64,000 nucleotides of DNA, from assembly GCF_001629705.1 (NCBI RefSeq), contig NZ_CP015378.1:992001-1056000 (forward strand). The letters run 5' to 3'. Origin of the DNA: Fictibacillus phosphorivorans (GTDB taxonomy: Bacteria; Bacillota; Bacilli; Bacillales; Fictibacillaceae). Of this stretch, positions 19,642-28,902 are shown in pieces. The notes below the pieces were generated by a model. It saw only the letters and a program-made list of their open reading frames with translations, was not told where the DNA came from and did not search any database. Position numbers and translations under genes: made by a program. Position 1 is the stretch's first letter, and every line of letters starts with the position of its first letter.

Positions 19642-21369
19642 TTATGCTCCTACGTCCAAAGATCTTTCAGCATGTACGAGTTTTTTATACAGCGTTTCTC
19701 CTTGCATCAGTTCATGATGTGTTCCGTGTTCCTTTATGCAACCTTTATCCATTACATATATGACATCTGCGTTCTGAATGGTTGAAAGTCTATGAGCAAT
19801 AATAATGGTGGTCTTGTTACATCTAATCTCATCAAAACTAGATTGAATCTGGCGTTCTGTTTCAAGGTCTAATGCAGACGTGGCTTCGTCTAATAAAAGA
19901 ATTTCAGGATTCGATAGTATCGCTCGAGCAAGTGCAATACGTTGTCTTTGTCCCCCGGATAAAGTGATGCCTCTTTCTCCAACCTCCGTATCATACTTTT
20001 CAGGCAAAGATTCAATATAATCATGTATATGTGCTGATTTACAAGCAGCAAACAATTTTTCATCCGAGAAGTCTCGTCCAAACAAAATGTTATTTTTTAT
20101 AGTATCAGGAAAAAGATATGGTTCTTGTGAAACGAAACCTAGCTGCTTAACCCAATGTTGGTAATAAAGATCATGTAAAGGAAGTTTATTTATAAGAATT
20201 GCTCCTTGAGTAGGTTGATAAAATCGTAGTAAAAGTTTAGCAATAGTAGATTTCCCACCTCCACTCGTTCCTACGAAAGCAATCTTTTTTCCGGCAGTTA
20301 TAGTGAAGGATAGTCCTTCTAGTACCTTTTTAAATGAATCCTCTTCATAGGAGAAAGATACATCCTGAAAAGTGATACTTTCTACGTTGTTTGATAGAGG
20401 CAGGTTTCCATCTTTCTCAGTTGGTGCTTCCATAACTGAACGTACTCGGTCTACGTTTGCATAAAGATTTGCAAGCTCCATAGAAAATGTAAACAATCGA
20501 TGAAGGGCATCCATTAGTTGTCCAGTAAACTGGAATACAATAACAAATGTTCCGATTGATAATGACCCTTGAATGACTTGAAAGCCGCCATAACCTAAGA
20601 CAATTAAAGAAGCACCCCACTTTAGGGGTTCACTTACTAATAACTGTTTATTATTAATTTTTGCTTGATTCATAGCAGCATTGAAATACCGCTTAAAGTA
20701 CCTATTGTATATCGAGGTTTCCCAGTCTATTCTGTTGTATGCTATTACTTCACGAGTGGAAGAGATGCCTTCTTCAATATGGATAAGCAAATCAGTTCTT
20801 CGATTCTGTGCTTCTTGTCCTGCTTTTCTTATAAGAGGGGAAAAGAATCTTCCCATAAAAAAATATAGGATACTGAATACTAGGATAGAACCTAATATGA
20901 TGGGTGATGATTGATAAATAATCACTGTTAACAAAAGGATGGTCATAAACAACTGTATTAAACGAGGAATATGCCCACCAATTATTGCAGCAACTTGCAT
21001 AACATCGTTAGATAGATAATGTACATACTTTGTAGCGCGTTCATTATGAAACGTTTTTATGGGTATCCTTTGCATATAGCTCATAAAATCAGATGTTAGT
21101 TGGCTTATCATCTTTGCTTGTATGCGATGAAATGTATGTGGTGCAGCCGTGAATAATAAAGCATAAGCCACAAAGGATAAGGCAAATAAAAGTAGAATAG
21201 GGACAAGTCGGTTATAGTTTCCGTTAATGAAAACATCATCAATTATATATTTTTGCAGAGCGGTGTTTGCAATAATAGAAATCGATTCTAATCCTAGTAA
21301 AGTAAGGGAGAGCAAAAATAACCATTTAATCTTCTTTATGTAGTGAAACAACCATTTCATATTATTCAT
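19642..21369 (-). CDS. ABC exporter half-transporter (permease-ATPase), second of pair
   Basis: The 575-residue protein has six membrane helices in residues ~1-310 and a nucleotide-binding domain with Walker A GTSGGGKST, signature LSGGQRQR and Walker B LLLDEATSALD, so all catalytic residues including the Glu are present. Its start codon overlaps the stop of the upstream half-transporter (TAATG), with GGAGGT before it. Two adjacent type IV ABC half-transporters usually form a heterodimer exporting drugs, peptides or lipids; since both ATP sites look canonical, homodimers cannot be excluded. Substrate unknown. Confidence 0.9.
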   Translation of the reverse strand: MNNMKWLFHYIKKIKWLFLLSLTLLGLESISIIANTALQKYIIDDVFINGNYNRLVPILLLFALSFVAYALLFTAAPHTFHRIQAKMISQLTSDFMSYMQRIPIKTFHNERATKYVHYLSNDVMQVAAIIGGHIPRLIQLFMTILLLTVIIYQSSPIILGSILVFSILYFFMGRFFSPLIRKAGQEAQNRRTDLLIHIEEGISSTREVIAYNRIDWETSIYNRYFKRYFNAAMNQAKINNKQLLVSEPLKWGASLIVLGYGGFQVIQGSLSIGTFVIVFQFTGQLMDALHRLFTFSMELANLYANVDRVRSVMEAPTEKDGNLPLSNNVESITFQDVSFSYEEDSFKKVLEGLSFTITAGKKIAFVGTSGGGKSTIAKLLLRFYQPTQGAILINKLPLHDLYYQHWVKQLGFVSQEPYLFPDTIKNNILFGRDFSDEKLFAACKSAHIHDYIESLPEKYDTEVGERGITLSGGQRQRIALARAILSNPEILLLDEATSALDLETERQIQSSFDEIRCNKTTIIIAHRLSTIQNADVIYVMDKGCIKEHGTHHELMQGETLYKKLVHAERSLDVGA

Positions 21370-23141
21370 TAGATACCTCCAACTTGAACGGTTTTTGCTT
21401 CCTCTTGACCTTCAGCAAGAGTGTAGAAGATTCCTCTCATTGCCATTAACTCCGTGTAGGTTCCTTTTTCAACAACCTTACCATCATCAAGTACAACGAT
21501 TTGATCATAATCTTGTATAGTTGATAAACGATGCGCAACTGTGAACGTTGTTTTTCCGTTTAAAAGTGCGTCTAGTGCTCTCTGTACTTCTACCTCACTT
21601 ATATTATCTAAAGCAGAGGTTGCCTCATCAAGTAGTACGATTCTAGGATTTTTCAAAAACATACGGGCAATAGAGATACGCTGTTTCTGTCCACCTGATA
21701 GCTTGATGCCTCGTTCACCTATTAGCGTATCGTACCCATTTTCCAACTGCATAATAAATTCGTGAGCGTAAGCTGCTTTTGCAGCTGCAACGACCTGTTG
21801 CTCTGTTGTTTCAGGATCTCCAAAACGAATATTTTCTTTAACGCTTGTACCGAATAAATAAGTTTCTTGAAAAACATATCCGATCGATTCTCGTATTTGA
21901 GATAGCTCTAATTCTTTTAAAGACACACCATCAAGTAGAATTTCACCTTTATTAGGATCATAAAATCGTCCCAATAATTTTAGTAGGGTAGATTTCCCAT
22001 TCCCACTCGTTCCTACAAAAGCAATCCGCTGTCCAGATTTAACGGTTAAATCAAAACCTTTTAAGATCTCACCTGAAGTCGGATAACTGAAATGAACATT
22101 ACAAAAGTCGATATTACCCTTAACATTTAATAATTGTAGTGGATTAGGTTGTTCCTTTATTTCTGGTTCAATTTTTGTCATTTGATAGATTTTATCAACC
22201 TGAAACATCAAGATTCTTTGCTCAGTTAAAGAGGTAACAACTGCTGTTAACCGATGCATAGCTGTAAAGTAATAGAGCAGAAAAGCTACAAACTCTCCAA
22301 CACTAAGAGAATTAGACTGAACAAGAATTGATCCGTAGATTAAGATTGCGATGGCTCCTGCATTATAAGAAAGCCTTCTGACTGTGCCCCTGATATAAGC
22401 ATAAAGAAATGCTTTGACCATGCTTTTATTTAAATTTTGCACATCGTGATTTAATCTTTCATACTCCCACTTTTCTGAAGAGTAAGCTCGAACTTCAATC
22501 AATGAACTGATTGTTTCATAGATTTTTTTGTTTAATGTAATTCGGTTTGTACTAAGTTCTTTACTGAGAATAGATGCTTTTTGTTCAAACCGAGGTCCGA
22601 TCAGATAATAAAGAAGGAAAGATGGAATGATAATGAGAGCTAGTTTAACATTCATCGTAAACAATATTGAAATTGCGATAACAGAAAAGATAGCTTCTTG
22701 AATCATAAACGGAATAAAATGTCGGTACAAATTTTGAACGGCTGTAACTTCGGTATTCATTAAAGAAAGCGTTTCTCCTATGGGGGTTCTTTCAAAGTGA
22801 GAAAATCCTAGTTTTCTAAGGTGTGAAAAAATCTTGAAGTGAATATCTCGTGAAGCTTTTTCTTGTACTATTCGTTGGAGGTTGTTTCTAACAGTACTTA
22901 GGTAAATCATGATGACAACTAATCCAATTACTCCACATAATAGTGTTAAAAATAGTATAGTATCCTTATTTGGAACAATTACATCAATAAAGTACTGTAT
23001 AAACTTTGGAATAATCAGCTCGATGCTTGTAACAATAATGCTGCTGACGATCATTAATATAAACAGCCACTTATAGGGGCGAAGGAAGGATAGTGCCCAA
23101 AGATACACTTTAAACAAGTAAGAATTTGAGTGGGAAGACAT
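21369..23141 (-). CDS. ABC exporter half-transporter (permease-ATPase), first of pair
   Basis: The 590-residue protein has an N-terminal six-helix membrane domain (~15-325) and an ATPase domain with GTSGNGKST, LSGGQKQR and IVLLDEATSALD. It is the promoter-proximal partner of the next half-transporter. Two helical segments FVPFMIQEAIFSVIAISILFT-like and the fused layout are those of MsbA/BmrA/LmrA-type exporters. A divergent SMP-30 gene starts 166 bp away. A multidrug or lipid exporter role is the family default, not shown by sequence. Confidence 0.9.
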   Translation of the reverse strand: MSSHSNSYLFKVYLWALSFLRPYKWLFILMIVSSIIVTSIELIIPKFIQYFIDVIVPNKDTILFLTLLCGVIGLVVIMIYLSTVRNNLQRIVQEKASRDIHFKIFSHLRKLGFSHFERTPIGETLSLMNTEVTAVQNLYRHFIPFMIQEAIFSVIAISILFTMNVKLALIIIPSFLLYYLIGPRFEQKASILSKELSTNRITLNKKIYETISSLIEVRAYSSEKWEYERLNHDVQNLNKSMVKAFLYAYIRGTVRRLSYNAGAIAILIYGSILVQSNSLSVGEFVAFLLYYFTAMHRLTAVVTSLTEQRILMFQVDKIYQMTKIEPEIKEQPNPLQLLNVKGNIDFCNVHFSYPTSGEILKGFDLTVKSGQRIAFVGTSGNGKSTLLKLLGRFYDPNKGEILLDGVSLKELELSQIRESIGYVFQETYLFGTSVKENIRFGDPETTEQQVVAAAKAAYAHEFIMQLENGYDTLIGERGIKLSGGQKQRISIARMFLKNPRIVLLDEATSALDNISEVEVQRALDALLNGKTTFTVAHRLSTIQDYDQIVVLDDGKVVEKGTYTELMAMRGIFYTLAEGQEEAKTVQVGGI

Positions 23142-23246
23142 AAATCAGCTCCTAATTATTGATTTCTTTCGATTGAGCGGAAGTTATATTCTACATCAAG
23201 TTTGTTACCGTTTCCATAACTAATTTAATTTCTTTTAGTGGTATAC

Positions 23247-23276
23247 TTGGAAGTAATAATTTCACCAACATATTAT
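23247..23276 (+). promoter_or_regulatory. Sigma-A promoter for the SMP-30 gene
   Basis: TTGGAA (23247-23252), an 18-bp spacer and TATTAT (23271-23276); GGGAGGA lies 6-10 nt before the ATG at 23308. Confidence 0.6.
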
Positions 23277-23307
23277 ACATACAACATAGATATGGGAGGA
23301 ATAAATC

Positions 23308-24189
23308 ATGTTTAATAGTGAAGCTGAATTAGTTCTACCTGCTAAAGCATCTTTAGGTGAAGGACCGTGTTGGGACTCGGAACAAGGCGTTTTGTATTGG
23401 GTTAGCATTTTAGATAAAAAGGTAAACATCTACGATCCACGCTCTCACGAAAATCGAGAGATTCAACTAGATCAGATGGTAGGAACGGTTGTACCAAGGG
23501 AATCAGGTGGTTTAGTAGTAGCTCTTCAGAACGGTTTCTTTTTTCTAGATCTTAACACGGAAAAACTCACACCTATTTTGGACCCTGAACAAGAGCTTCC
23601 TGAGAATCGTTTTAACGATGGGAAGTGTGATCCATTCGGTAGGTTTTGGGCAGGCACGATGAGTCTAGGTGAAGAAGCTGAAAAAGGCTCTCTCTATTGT
23701 TTAGATTCCGATCTTCATGTGGAAAAGAAGCGAGAGAATTTAACGATTTCGAATGGTTTGGCGTGGTCGCCCGATCAATCGTATATGTATCTCATTGATA
23801 CACCAACGAAAAAAGTGACGAGATTTCAATATGATCTTCAAACGGGACATATCCAAAATGCAACAGAAGTGATTTCTTTTCCAGAAGGAGTAGGTTCTCC
23901 AGATGGTATGACGATTGATGAAGAAGGCATGCTTTGGATCGCTCATTGGGGCGGTGCACAAGTTTCCAGGTGGAACCCAGAAACAGGCGAACAGTTATCT
24001 TCTATTCCCATTCCATCATTAAATGTTACATCATGCACGTTTGGCGGAGAAAATATGGACGAGTTGTATGTAACAACAGCTAGGAAAAATACAAGTGCAG
24101 AGAACTTAGAAAGATTTCCAGAAGCAGGCGGGTTGTTTAAAGTAAGACCAGGTGTTAAAGGAATGCCAGCATATTCTTTCAAAGGGTGA
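23308..24189 (+). CDS. SMP-30/gluconolactonase/LRE family protein
   Basis: The 293-residue protein is a six-bladed beta-propeller of the SMP-30 family. Metal-ligand positions are visible: Glu in ASLGEGPCWD, Asn in RFNDGKCDPFGRFWAGTM and TISNGLAWS, and Asp in GSPDGMTIDEEGMLWIAHWGG. Relatives hydrolyse sugar lactones or other esters with a divalent metal. The gene is monocistronic with its own promoter and terminator, so pathway context is lacking. Confidence 0.9.
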   Translation: MFNSEAELVLPAKASLGEGPCWDSEQGVLYWVSILDKKVNIYDPRSHENREIQLDQMVGTVVPRESGGLVVALQNGFFFLDLNTEKLTPILDPEQELPENRFNDGKCDPFGRFWAGTMSLGEEAEKGSLYCLDSDLHVEKKRENLTISNGLAWSPDQSYMYLIDTPTKKVTRFQYDLQTGHIQNATEVISFPEGVGSPDGMTIDEEGMLWIAHWGGAQVSRWNPETGEQLSSIPIPSLNVTSCTFGGENMDELYVTTARKNTSAENLERFPEAGGLFKVRPGVKGMPAYSFKG

Positions 24190-24196
24190 AACCAGG

Positions 24197-24223
24197 ACAG
24201 CGTTAGTAAACGCTGTTTTTTTT
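24197..24223 (+). terminator. Rho-independent terminator of the SMP-30 gene
   Basis: ACAGCGTT / AACGCTGT with loop AGTA and an eight-T tail. Confidence 0.85.
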
Positions 24224-24231
24224 GATTAACA

Positions 24232-24257
24232 AAAACTTGCGATCATCGTTCATCGTC
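24232..24257 (+). promoter_or_regulatory. Possible ECF-type promoter for the sigma/PadR/FtsW-like operon
   Basis: AAAAC ending at 24236, a 17-bp spacer, then CGTC at 24254-24257, resembling the AAC / CGTC boxes of Bacillus ECF promoters. If right, the sigma factor encoded downstream could drive its own operon. Confidence 0.3.
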
Positions 24258-24283
24258 TAATAATAAGAGAGGGGGGAATTGGT

Positions 24284-24817
24284 ATGGAAAACATGTTAGT
24301 CGATGTGAGTTCTGTAGAAGATAAAGAGCACATTTTAAACGAAGCCATGAATGAATACGGACAAGACATGCTGCAGCTCGTTTATTCTTATGTGAATCAT
24401 ACAAGCGTTGCTGAAGATTTAACACAAGATATCTTTGTAAAGTGCTATAAAGCATTGCATACATATAACGGAAAATCAAAATTTAAAACATGGCTATGGC
24501 GAATTGCCATTAACCATTGTAAGGACTTTTTGAAAAGTTGGTACAACAATAGAGTTATCCCCACAGAAGAAGAGCCTTCTTTTCATCGAACTGAGGTGGA
24601 TGTAGTTGAGCATGAAGTCATTCAAAAAGAAGATGATGAGAACTTAATCCATGCAATTATGCAGTTGGAAATCAAATATAGAGAGGTTATTTATCTTTTT
24701 TATTACGAGGAGCTGTCTATTAAAGAGATCGCTTTAGTGACTGAAGTGAGTGACAATACAGTCAAAACAAGAATGCGCCGAGCTAAAGAACTATTGAAAA
24801 TATGTTTGGAGGGTTAG
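24284..24817 (+). CDS. ECF-type RNA polymerase sigma factor
   Basis: The 177-residue protein has region 2 (residues ~25-95: YVNHTSVAEDLTQDIFVKCYKAL, then KFKTWLWRIAINHCKDFLK) and region 4 (~120-175: LEIKYREVIYLFYYEELSIKEIALVTEVSDNTVKTRMRRAKELLK). The order matches group 4 sigma factors. No membrane anti-sigma follows; the next genes are a PadR regulator and an FtsW-like protein, so control may be by PadR or an unrecognised partner. A GAGAGGGGGG site precedes the ATG. Confidence 0.85.
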   Translation: MENMLVDVSSVEDKEHILNEAMNEYGQDMLQLVYSYVNHTSVAEDLTQDIFVKCYKALHTYNGKSKFKTWLWRIAINHCKDFLKSWYNNRVIPTEEEPSFHRTEVDVVEHEVIQKEDDENLIHAIMQLEIKYREVIYLFYYEELSIKEIALVTEVSDNTVKTRMRRAKELLKICLEG

Positions 24818-24819
24818 GG

Positions 24820-25257
24820 ATGGAGAACCGTTTAAAAAACTTAAAGAAAATCATGGACGAAAAAACTTTTTCACAAGTAAGGTTCACCGAAAAGCATCGC
24901 GAAATCATACTGAATAAATGGAGTAATCAAGAAGATAAGGAACAGATTGTATTAAATATTTTGCAGTTGTTGAACCAAGAAAAGACAGGTTATCAGTTAG
25001 CGAACTTACTTATTGCACGCGGGGTAAAACAATTTGATGACAATGAAGGATCTCTCTATGTATTGTTGCACTCTTTAGAGAGTAAAGGAGTCGTTCAATC
25101 TGGATGGCTATCGAAAGAGAAAACCAAGTATTATCAGTTAACAAGTAAAGGGAAAAGATTATTGAAGCAAGCAGATCATAAGGAAAAACGGTCATCAGTC
25201 ATTCTGCAGCAGTTGATAGGAGGAGCGGAATGGAAAATCGCAGAAAGTCGTTTCTAA
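24820..25257 (+). CDS. PadR-family transcriptional regulator
   Basis: The 145-residue protein has a winged helix (residues ~40-115: LNILQLLNQEKTGYQLANLL, then SLYVLLHSLESKGVVQSGW and KYYQLTSKGKRLLKQ), the PadR pattern. The ATG at 24820 follows GGAGGG by 6 nt and the sigma stop by 2 nt. The PadR plus ECF sigma plus FtsW-like arrangement suggests it represses or tunes the operon; the inducer is unknown. Its last 28 nt overlap the next gene. Confidence 0.8.
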   Translation: MENRLKNLKKIMDEKTFSQVRFTEKHREIILNKWSNQEDKEQIVLNILQLLNQEKTGYQLANLLIARGVKQFDDNEGSLYVLLHSLESKGVVQSGWLSKEKTKYYQLTSKGKRLLKQADHKEKRSSVILQQLIGGAEWKIAESRF

Positions 25258-26501
25258 ACGAAGTTACAAATCAGATTCGTTCAAAGGAAGCAAAAGAACA
25301 AGTTTCTGCTGAGTTGAAATACCATATGAAAGAAGCAAAAATGCGATGGGTAAATAAAGGATACTCTGAAGTGGATGCTGAACAAAAAGCGATTGAGCAA
25401 ATGGGAAGTCCAATCACGCTAGGTATTCAGTTAAACAAGATTCATCGTCCAAGAATTGATTGGGTCTTGGTCGCGTTATTGACTTCTGTACTCTTACTAG
25501 GATTTTTACCTATACTCTCTTTGGGGTATGATAGCAATCATTACTTTTTAATGAGAAAGATGATATTGGTTGTCCTTGGCATGATTGTGGCTTTAGGTCT
25601 AATGTTTGTTGATTATCGGAAGTTAGTAAGGTGGGGATGGGTGTTTTATGGGGTAGGTACTGTGTTGCTGCTATCTTTGCTCTTCTTTTCTAGTGGTACG
25701 ATTAATGGGAAGCCATTCTTATTAATCGGAGAGCTAACAATTGAAAGCATTGTTGCACTGCCATTCTTTATGGTTGCCTGGGCTTGCTTCTTTAATCGAG
25801 ATACCTTTAAAGTCTATCAATTTATACTCTTATTCTTGGTTTCGCTATTATTATTCTTCATGATACCAAGTATCGCAACGACTTACTTGTATTTTGCCAT
25901 GGTACTGTCCATGCTATGGTGGAGCAAATTTTCCAATCGGCAAAAAGGTGTTGTTTCAGGCATTACGGTAGGTTCGTTACTATTAATTGGTATTTTCTCT
26001 TGGCAGTATCAACCGTATTTTATAAAAGATAGAATGATAGGTTTTCTGAATCCTGGAAAAGTAGCTGATGGAGCAGGGTATCAGGTGCTTCAAATTCAGA
26101 AGTTAATATCTGGTGCAGGATGGTTCGGGGAAAATAAGAGTGTTAAACAGTTCATACCTGAAGCACACACTGATTTTGCATTTGTAAGCATCACGTATCA
26201 CTATGGCTGGATAGCAGCGATTTTTCTTATACTCATCCTTTTATTAATACTTGCAAGAGTGGTTATCGCGACACAGCAAGTAAGAGATTACTTTGGAAAA
26301 CTTCTCATCATTGGCAGCTTATCTTTATTACTTTTTCAAATGGTAAGTAATATCGGAATGGCGTTCGGATTTTTCCCTCTTACTAGCATGTCACTGCCGT
26401 TTATTAGTTACGGGTTGGTTCCCATTCTATTAAACGCTATCTTGATTGGAGTAGTGCTAAGTGTTTATCGAAGGAAGGATTTAAGCAGGTCAGCTCTTTA
26501 A
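25230..26501 (+). CDS. FtsW/RodA/SpoVE (SEDS) family protein with N-terminal prefix domain
   Basis: The 423-residue protein has a soluble N-terminal prefix of about 75 residues (LNEVTNQIRSKEAKEQVSAEL, then a GYSEVDAEQKAIEQMGSP helix pair, like the permease prefix domain found on Bacillus proteins) followed by about ten membrane helices. The SEDS C-terminal signature is present as SNIGMAFGFFPLTSMSLPFISYG. SEDS proteins polymerise peptidoglycan strands with a class B PBP. No PBP gene is adjacent. Encoded with its own sigma factor and PadR, it may be a stress-conditional relative of RodA/FtsW (inference). Confidence 0.82.
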   Translation: MENRRKSFLNEVTNQIRSKEAKEQVSAELKYHMKEAKMRWVNKGYSEVDAEQKAIEQMGSPITLGIQLNKIHRPRIDWVLVALLTSVLLLGFLPILSLGYDSNHYFLMRKMILVVLGMIVALGLMFVDYRKLVRWGWVFYGVGTVLLLSLLFFSSGTINGKPFLLIGELTIESIVALPFFMVAWACFFNRDTFKVYQFILLFLVSLLLFFMIPSIATTYLYFAMVLSMLWWSKFSNRQKGVVSGITVGSLLLIGIFSWQYQPYFIKDRMIGFLNPGKVADGAGYQVLQIQKLISGAGWFGENKSVKQFIPEAHTDFAFVSITYHYGWIAAIFLILILLLILARVVIATQQVRDYFGKLLIIGSLSLLLFQMVSNIGMAFGFFPLTSMSLPFISYGLVPILLNAILIGVVLSVYRRKDLSRSAL

Positions 26502-26595
26502 TAAATTTCTTTAGTGGCGTTGTCGATCTTGAGGGTTTCCGTTCGTTGTATACTTAAAAGAAAAAATAGTTTTTGCATACAAGGAGGAAACGGCT

Positions 26596-26949
26596 ATGCT
26601 ATTCATGCTGATTGTTAAAGCTTCAAAAAATTCAGAAGGTGGTAACCGCCCGAATGAAGAGCTTAATGAAGCGATGCGAAAGTACAATGAAGAATTAGTT
26701 AAAGCTGGTGTTCGGGTTCTTGCTAAAGGATTACACCCAAGTAGAAATGGTATCAGAATCTCTTTTCTGCATCCAGGAGAAAAACCAGTGGTTACGGACG
26801 GGCCATTCACGGAAACAAAGGAATTGATTGCTGGGTTTATTCTGATTGATGTGAACTCTAGGGAAGAAGCCGTTGAATGGGCGATGAAGATGCCTGATCC
26901 ACAAGGAAACGGTGAAGGTCAGATTGAATTAAGGCAAGTATTTGAGTAA
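26596..26949 (+). CDS. YciI-like (DGPF domain) protein
   Basis: The 117-residue protein carries the hallmark VTDGPFTETKELIAGF and the ferredoxin-like fold pattern of the YCII/DGPF family, including MKMPDP near the end. These small proteins often accompany sigma factors of the ECF41 type, but here the gene is alone with AAGGAGG and its own terminator. Biochemical role unknown. Confidence 0.85.
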   Translation: MLFMLIVKASKNSEGGNRPNEELNEAMRKYNEELVKAGVRVLAKGLHPSRNGIRISFLHPGEKPVVTDGPFTETKELIAGFILIDVNSREEAVEWAMKMPDPQGNGEGQIELRQVFE

Positions 26950-26983
26950 TTATTGTTCCTACCTTTGAAAATGATAGATTGCA

Positions 26984-27017
26984 AAAGAACCTCACTTACA
27001 TAAGAGGTTCTTTTTTA
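26984..27017 (+). terminator. Rho-independent terminator of the YciI-like gene
   Basis: AAAGAACCTC / GAGGTTCTTT with a 10-nt loop and a T tail. Confidence 0.85.
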
Positions 27018-27030
27018 TTAATAAAAATCA

Positions 27031-27059
27031 TTGATTTAGTTTGTTTTAGAAGGTAATAT
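27031..27059 (+). promoter_or_regulatory. Sigma-A promoter of the Lrp/LysE operon
   Basis: TTGATT (27031-27036), a 17-bp spacer, TAATAT (27054-27059), 35 bp before the Lrp start. Confidence 0.55.
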
Positions 27060-27093
27060 AATTAAAAATACTACGAAATGAAGGTTTTGGGTT

Positions 27094-27564
27094 ATGGATG
27101 CATTTGATAGAAAATTGATACATCTTCTTCAAAAAAACGGGAGAATGAAATGGGCAGACTTAGCCGCTCAGGTAGGTCTATCCGCCCCAGCTACCGCTGA
27201 ACGCGTAAACCGCTTGATGGAAAATGGTGTGATCAAAGAATTTGCTGCAAGAATTGATGCTGAGAAAGTGGGAAGTGAACTAACAGCTTTTGTTGCCGTT
27301 TCACTAGAGCGTCCAGAGCATCGCGCTCCATTTTTAGCACGTATTGAAGAGTTAATAGAAGTGATGGAATGTCATCATATTGCGGGAGAAGATGATTATT
27401 TATTAAAAATTCGATCACGAAATACGAAGGATTTAGATCGAATCATCAGCTATGAAGTAAAAGGACTAACAGGGGTTGTTCGTACTAAAACAACGATTGT
27501 GATGGATACGACAAAAGAGTCGATTGAAGTTCCTTTGCAACCGCATGTCTTTTCAGGTGAATAA
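27094..27564 (+). CDS. Lrp/AsnC-family transcriptional regulator
   Basis: The 156-residue protein has an N-terminal helix-turn-helix (DAFDRKLIHLLQKNGRMKW, then LAAQVGLSAPATAERVNRL) and a RAM ligand-binding domain (~65-145). Lrp-type proteins sense amino acids and commonly control adjacent exporters; two LysE-type exporters follow at 3 nt and overlapping, so it likely regulates amino-acid export (inference). The ribosome site is weak (AAGG). Confidence 0.88.
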   Translation: MDAFDRKLIHLLQKNGRMKWADLAAQVGLSAPATAERVNRLMENGVIKEFAARIDAEKVGSELTAFVAVSLERPEHRAPFLARIEELIEVMECHHIAGEDDYLLKIRSRNTKDLDRIISYEVKGLTGVVRTKTTIVMDTTKESIEVPLQPHVFSGE

Positions 27565-27567
27565 AAG

Positions 27568-28191
27568 GTGCTTTACGAACTTTATTTAAAAGGCTTAATC
27601 ATGGGAATTTCAATAGCGGCTCCAGTTGGACCAATCGGTGTATTATGCATGCAGCGCACATTAACGCAAGGTCGTGTGGTGGGAATTGTATCGGGATTGG
27701 GTGCTGCATGTGCAGATGTTATTTATGGTTTGATTGCAGGGCTTGGTCTCACGATGGTTTCTCCATTCATAATGAGCCATAAATTGTGGATTCAACTAAT
27801 TGGGGGAGTATTCCTATTGTACTTAGGTCTGAAAATCTTAACTTCTAAAGCAAGACCTATGGATGGCACACCTCAAAAGAGTAGTCGTCTTACTTCCGCT
27901 TTTTTTACAACCTTTCTACAAACATTAACGAACCCCATGACCATATTATCTTTTGCTGCCATATTCGCGGGGTTAGGTATCGTTAACACTCACACAAGTA
28001 CTATCTCTTCCATCACATTGATTGTTGGCATCTTTTGCGGATCTACTGCCTGGTGGTTGTTCTTAACATTTATAGTGAGCATGATGAGTAAAAGAATGAA
28101 TCAGCAGCACATGGTTATGATTAATGTTATATCAGGAATTATCATAGGTTTGTTCGGTGTTTTTTCACTTATACGTTTAATGATTGGATAG
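27568..28191 (+). CDS. LysE/RhtB-family amino-acid exporter, first of tandem pair
   Basis: The 207-residue protein has six predicted helices and the LysE signature near its start: GISIAAPVGPIGVLCMQRTLTQG, read in two parts, plus QTLTNPMTILSFAAIFAGLG in the middle. Start is GTG 27568, with AGGTGA 7 nt upstream inside the Lrp gene end. It exports an amino acid or analogue; specificity unknown. Confidence 0.87.
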   Translation: MLYELYLKGLIMGISIAAPVGPIGVLCMQRTLTQGRVVGIVSGLGAACADVIYGLIAGLGLTMVSPFIMSHKLWIQLIGGVFLLYLGLKILTSKARPMDGTPQKSSRLTSAFFTTFLQTLTNPMTILSFAAIFAGLGIVNTHTSTISSITLIVGIFCGSTAWWLFLTFIVSMMSKRMNQQHMVMINVISGIIIGLFGVFSLIRLMIG

Positions 28192-28201
28192 TGAGTTTTT
28201 A

Positions 28202-28798
28202 ATGTTATTACTAAAAAGTATCATTTTAGGTTTTTCTATATCCGCTCCAGTTGGGCCGATCGGTCTGCTCTGTATACAAAGGACACTCTCGCAAGGGAAG
28301 TCGGCAGGATTTTTAACTGGCTTTGGAGCAGTTACAGCTAACATTGTTTATGCGAGCATCGCAGTATTAGGCTTTTCAGCCGTGTCATCATTATTGATCC
28401 AATACGAAATGTTGCTAAAAATTATCGGTACCATTTTTTTACTCTACCTAGGGGTGAAAACATTCTTAAAGAAAGTACCAACTCAAGCCGCTCAGTTAGC
28501 AGGGGAAAGCAAGTTGATGATGTTTGCTTCTACGTTCTTCTTAATGATTACAAACCCTGTTACGATTTTAAATTTTACAGCAATGTTTGCAGGTCTCGGG
28601 TTTGGTGAGAGTCAGATGTCATTACAGATTGCAATGCTCTTAATAAGCGGTGTGTTTATCGGCGCTACCTGTTGGTGGATGTTCTTAAGCATAGTGGTAA
28701 GTTTGTTAACAAGAAGAATTCAGCCGCACTTAGCTACCATTAATAAAGGAGCAGGGTTATTAATCATCGGCTTAGCTTTAGCGAATATCCTAGCGTAA
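28202..28798 (+). CDS. LysE/RhtB-family amino-acid exporter, second of tandem pair
   Basis: The 198-residue protein repeats the LysE pattern (GFSISAPVGPIGLLCIQRTL and MITNPVTILNFTAMFAGLG) and is a clear paralogue of the preceding gene, suggesting a local duplication. Small transporters of this family may work as homo- or heteromers. The start is uncertain: ATG 28202 aligns well with the paralogue, but a TTG at 28184, overlapping the upstream stop, would add six residues. No good ribosome site precedes either, so translation may be coupled. Confidence 0.85.
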   Translation: MLLLKSIILGFSISAPVGPIGLLCIQRTLSQGKSAGFLTGFGAVTANIVYASIAVLGFSAVSSLLIQYEMLLKIIGTIFLLYLGVKTFLKKVPTQAAQLAGESKLMMFASTFFLMITNPVTILNFTAMFAGLGFGESQMSLQIAMLLISGVFIGATCWWMFLSIVVSLLTRRIQPHLATINKGAGLLIIGLALANILA

Positions 28799-28830
28799 CA
28801 GCCAAAAAAATAAATATTCCGAAAATTATA

Positions 28831-28859
28831 TTTACTTTTATATCCATATGTTTTACAAT
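28831..28859 (+). promoter_or_regulatory. Sigma-A promoter of the 26-residue peptide unit
   Basis: TTTACT (28831-28836), a 17-bp spacer, TACAAT (28854-28859). Confidence 0.6.
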
Positions 28860-28902
28860 ACAAAAGGTAAGGAAAAAATTTCAAGATAAGGAGGCGTTGG
28901 AC

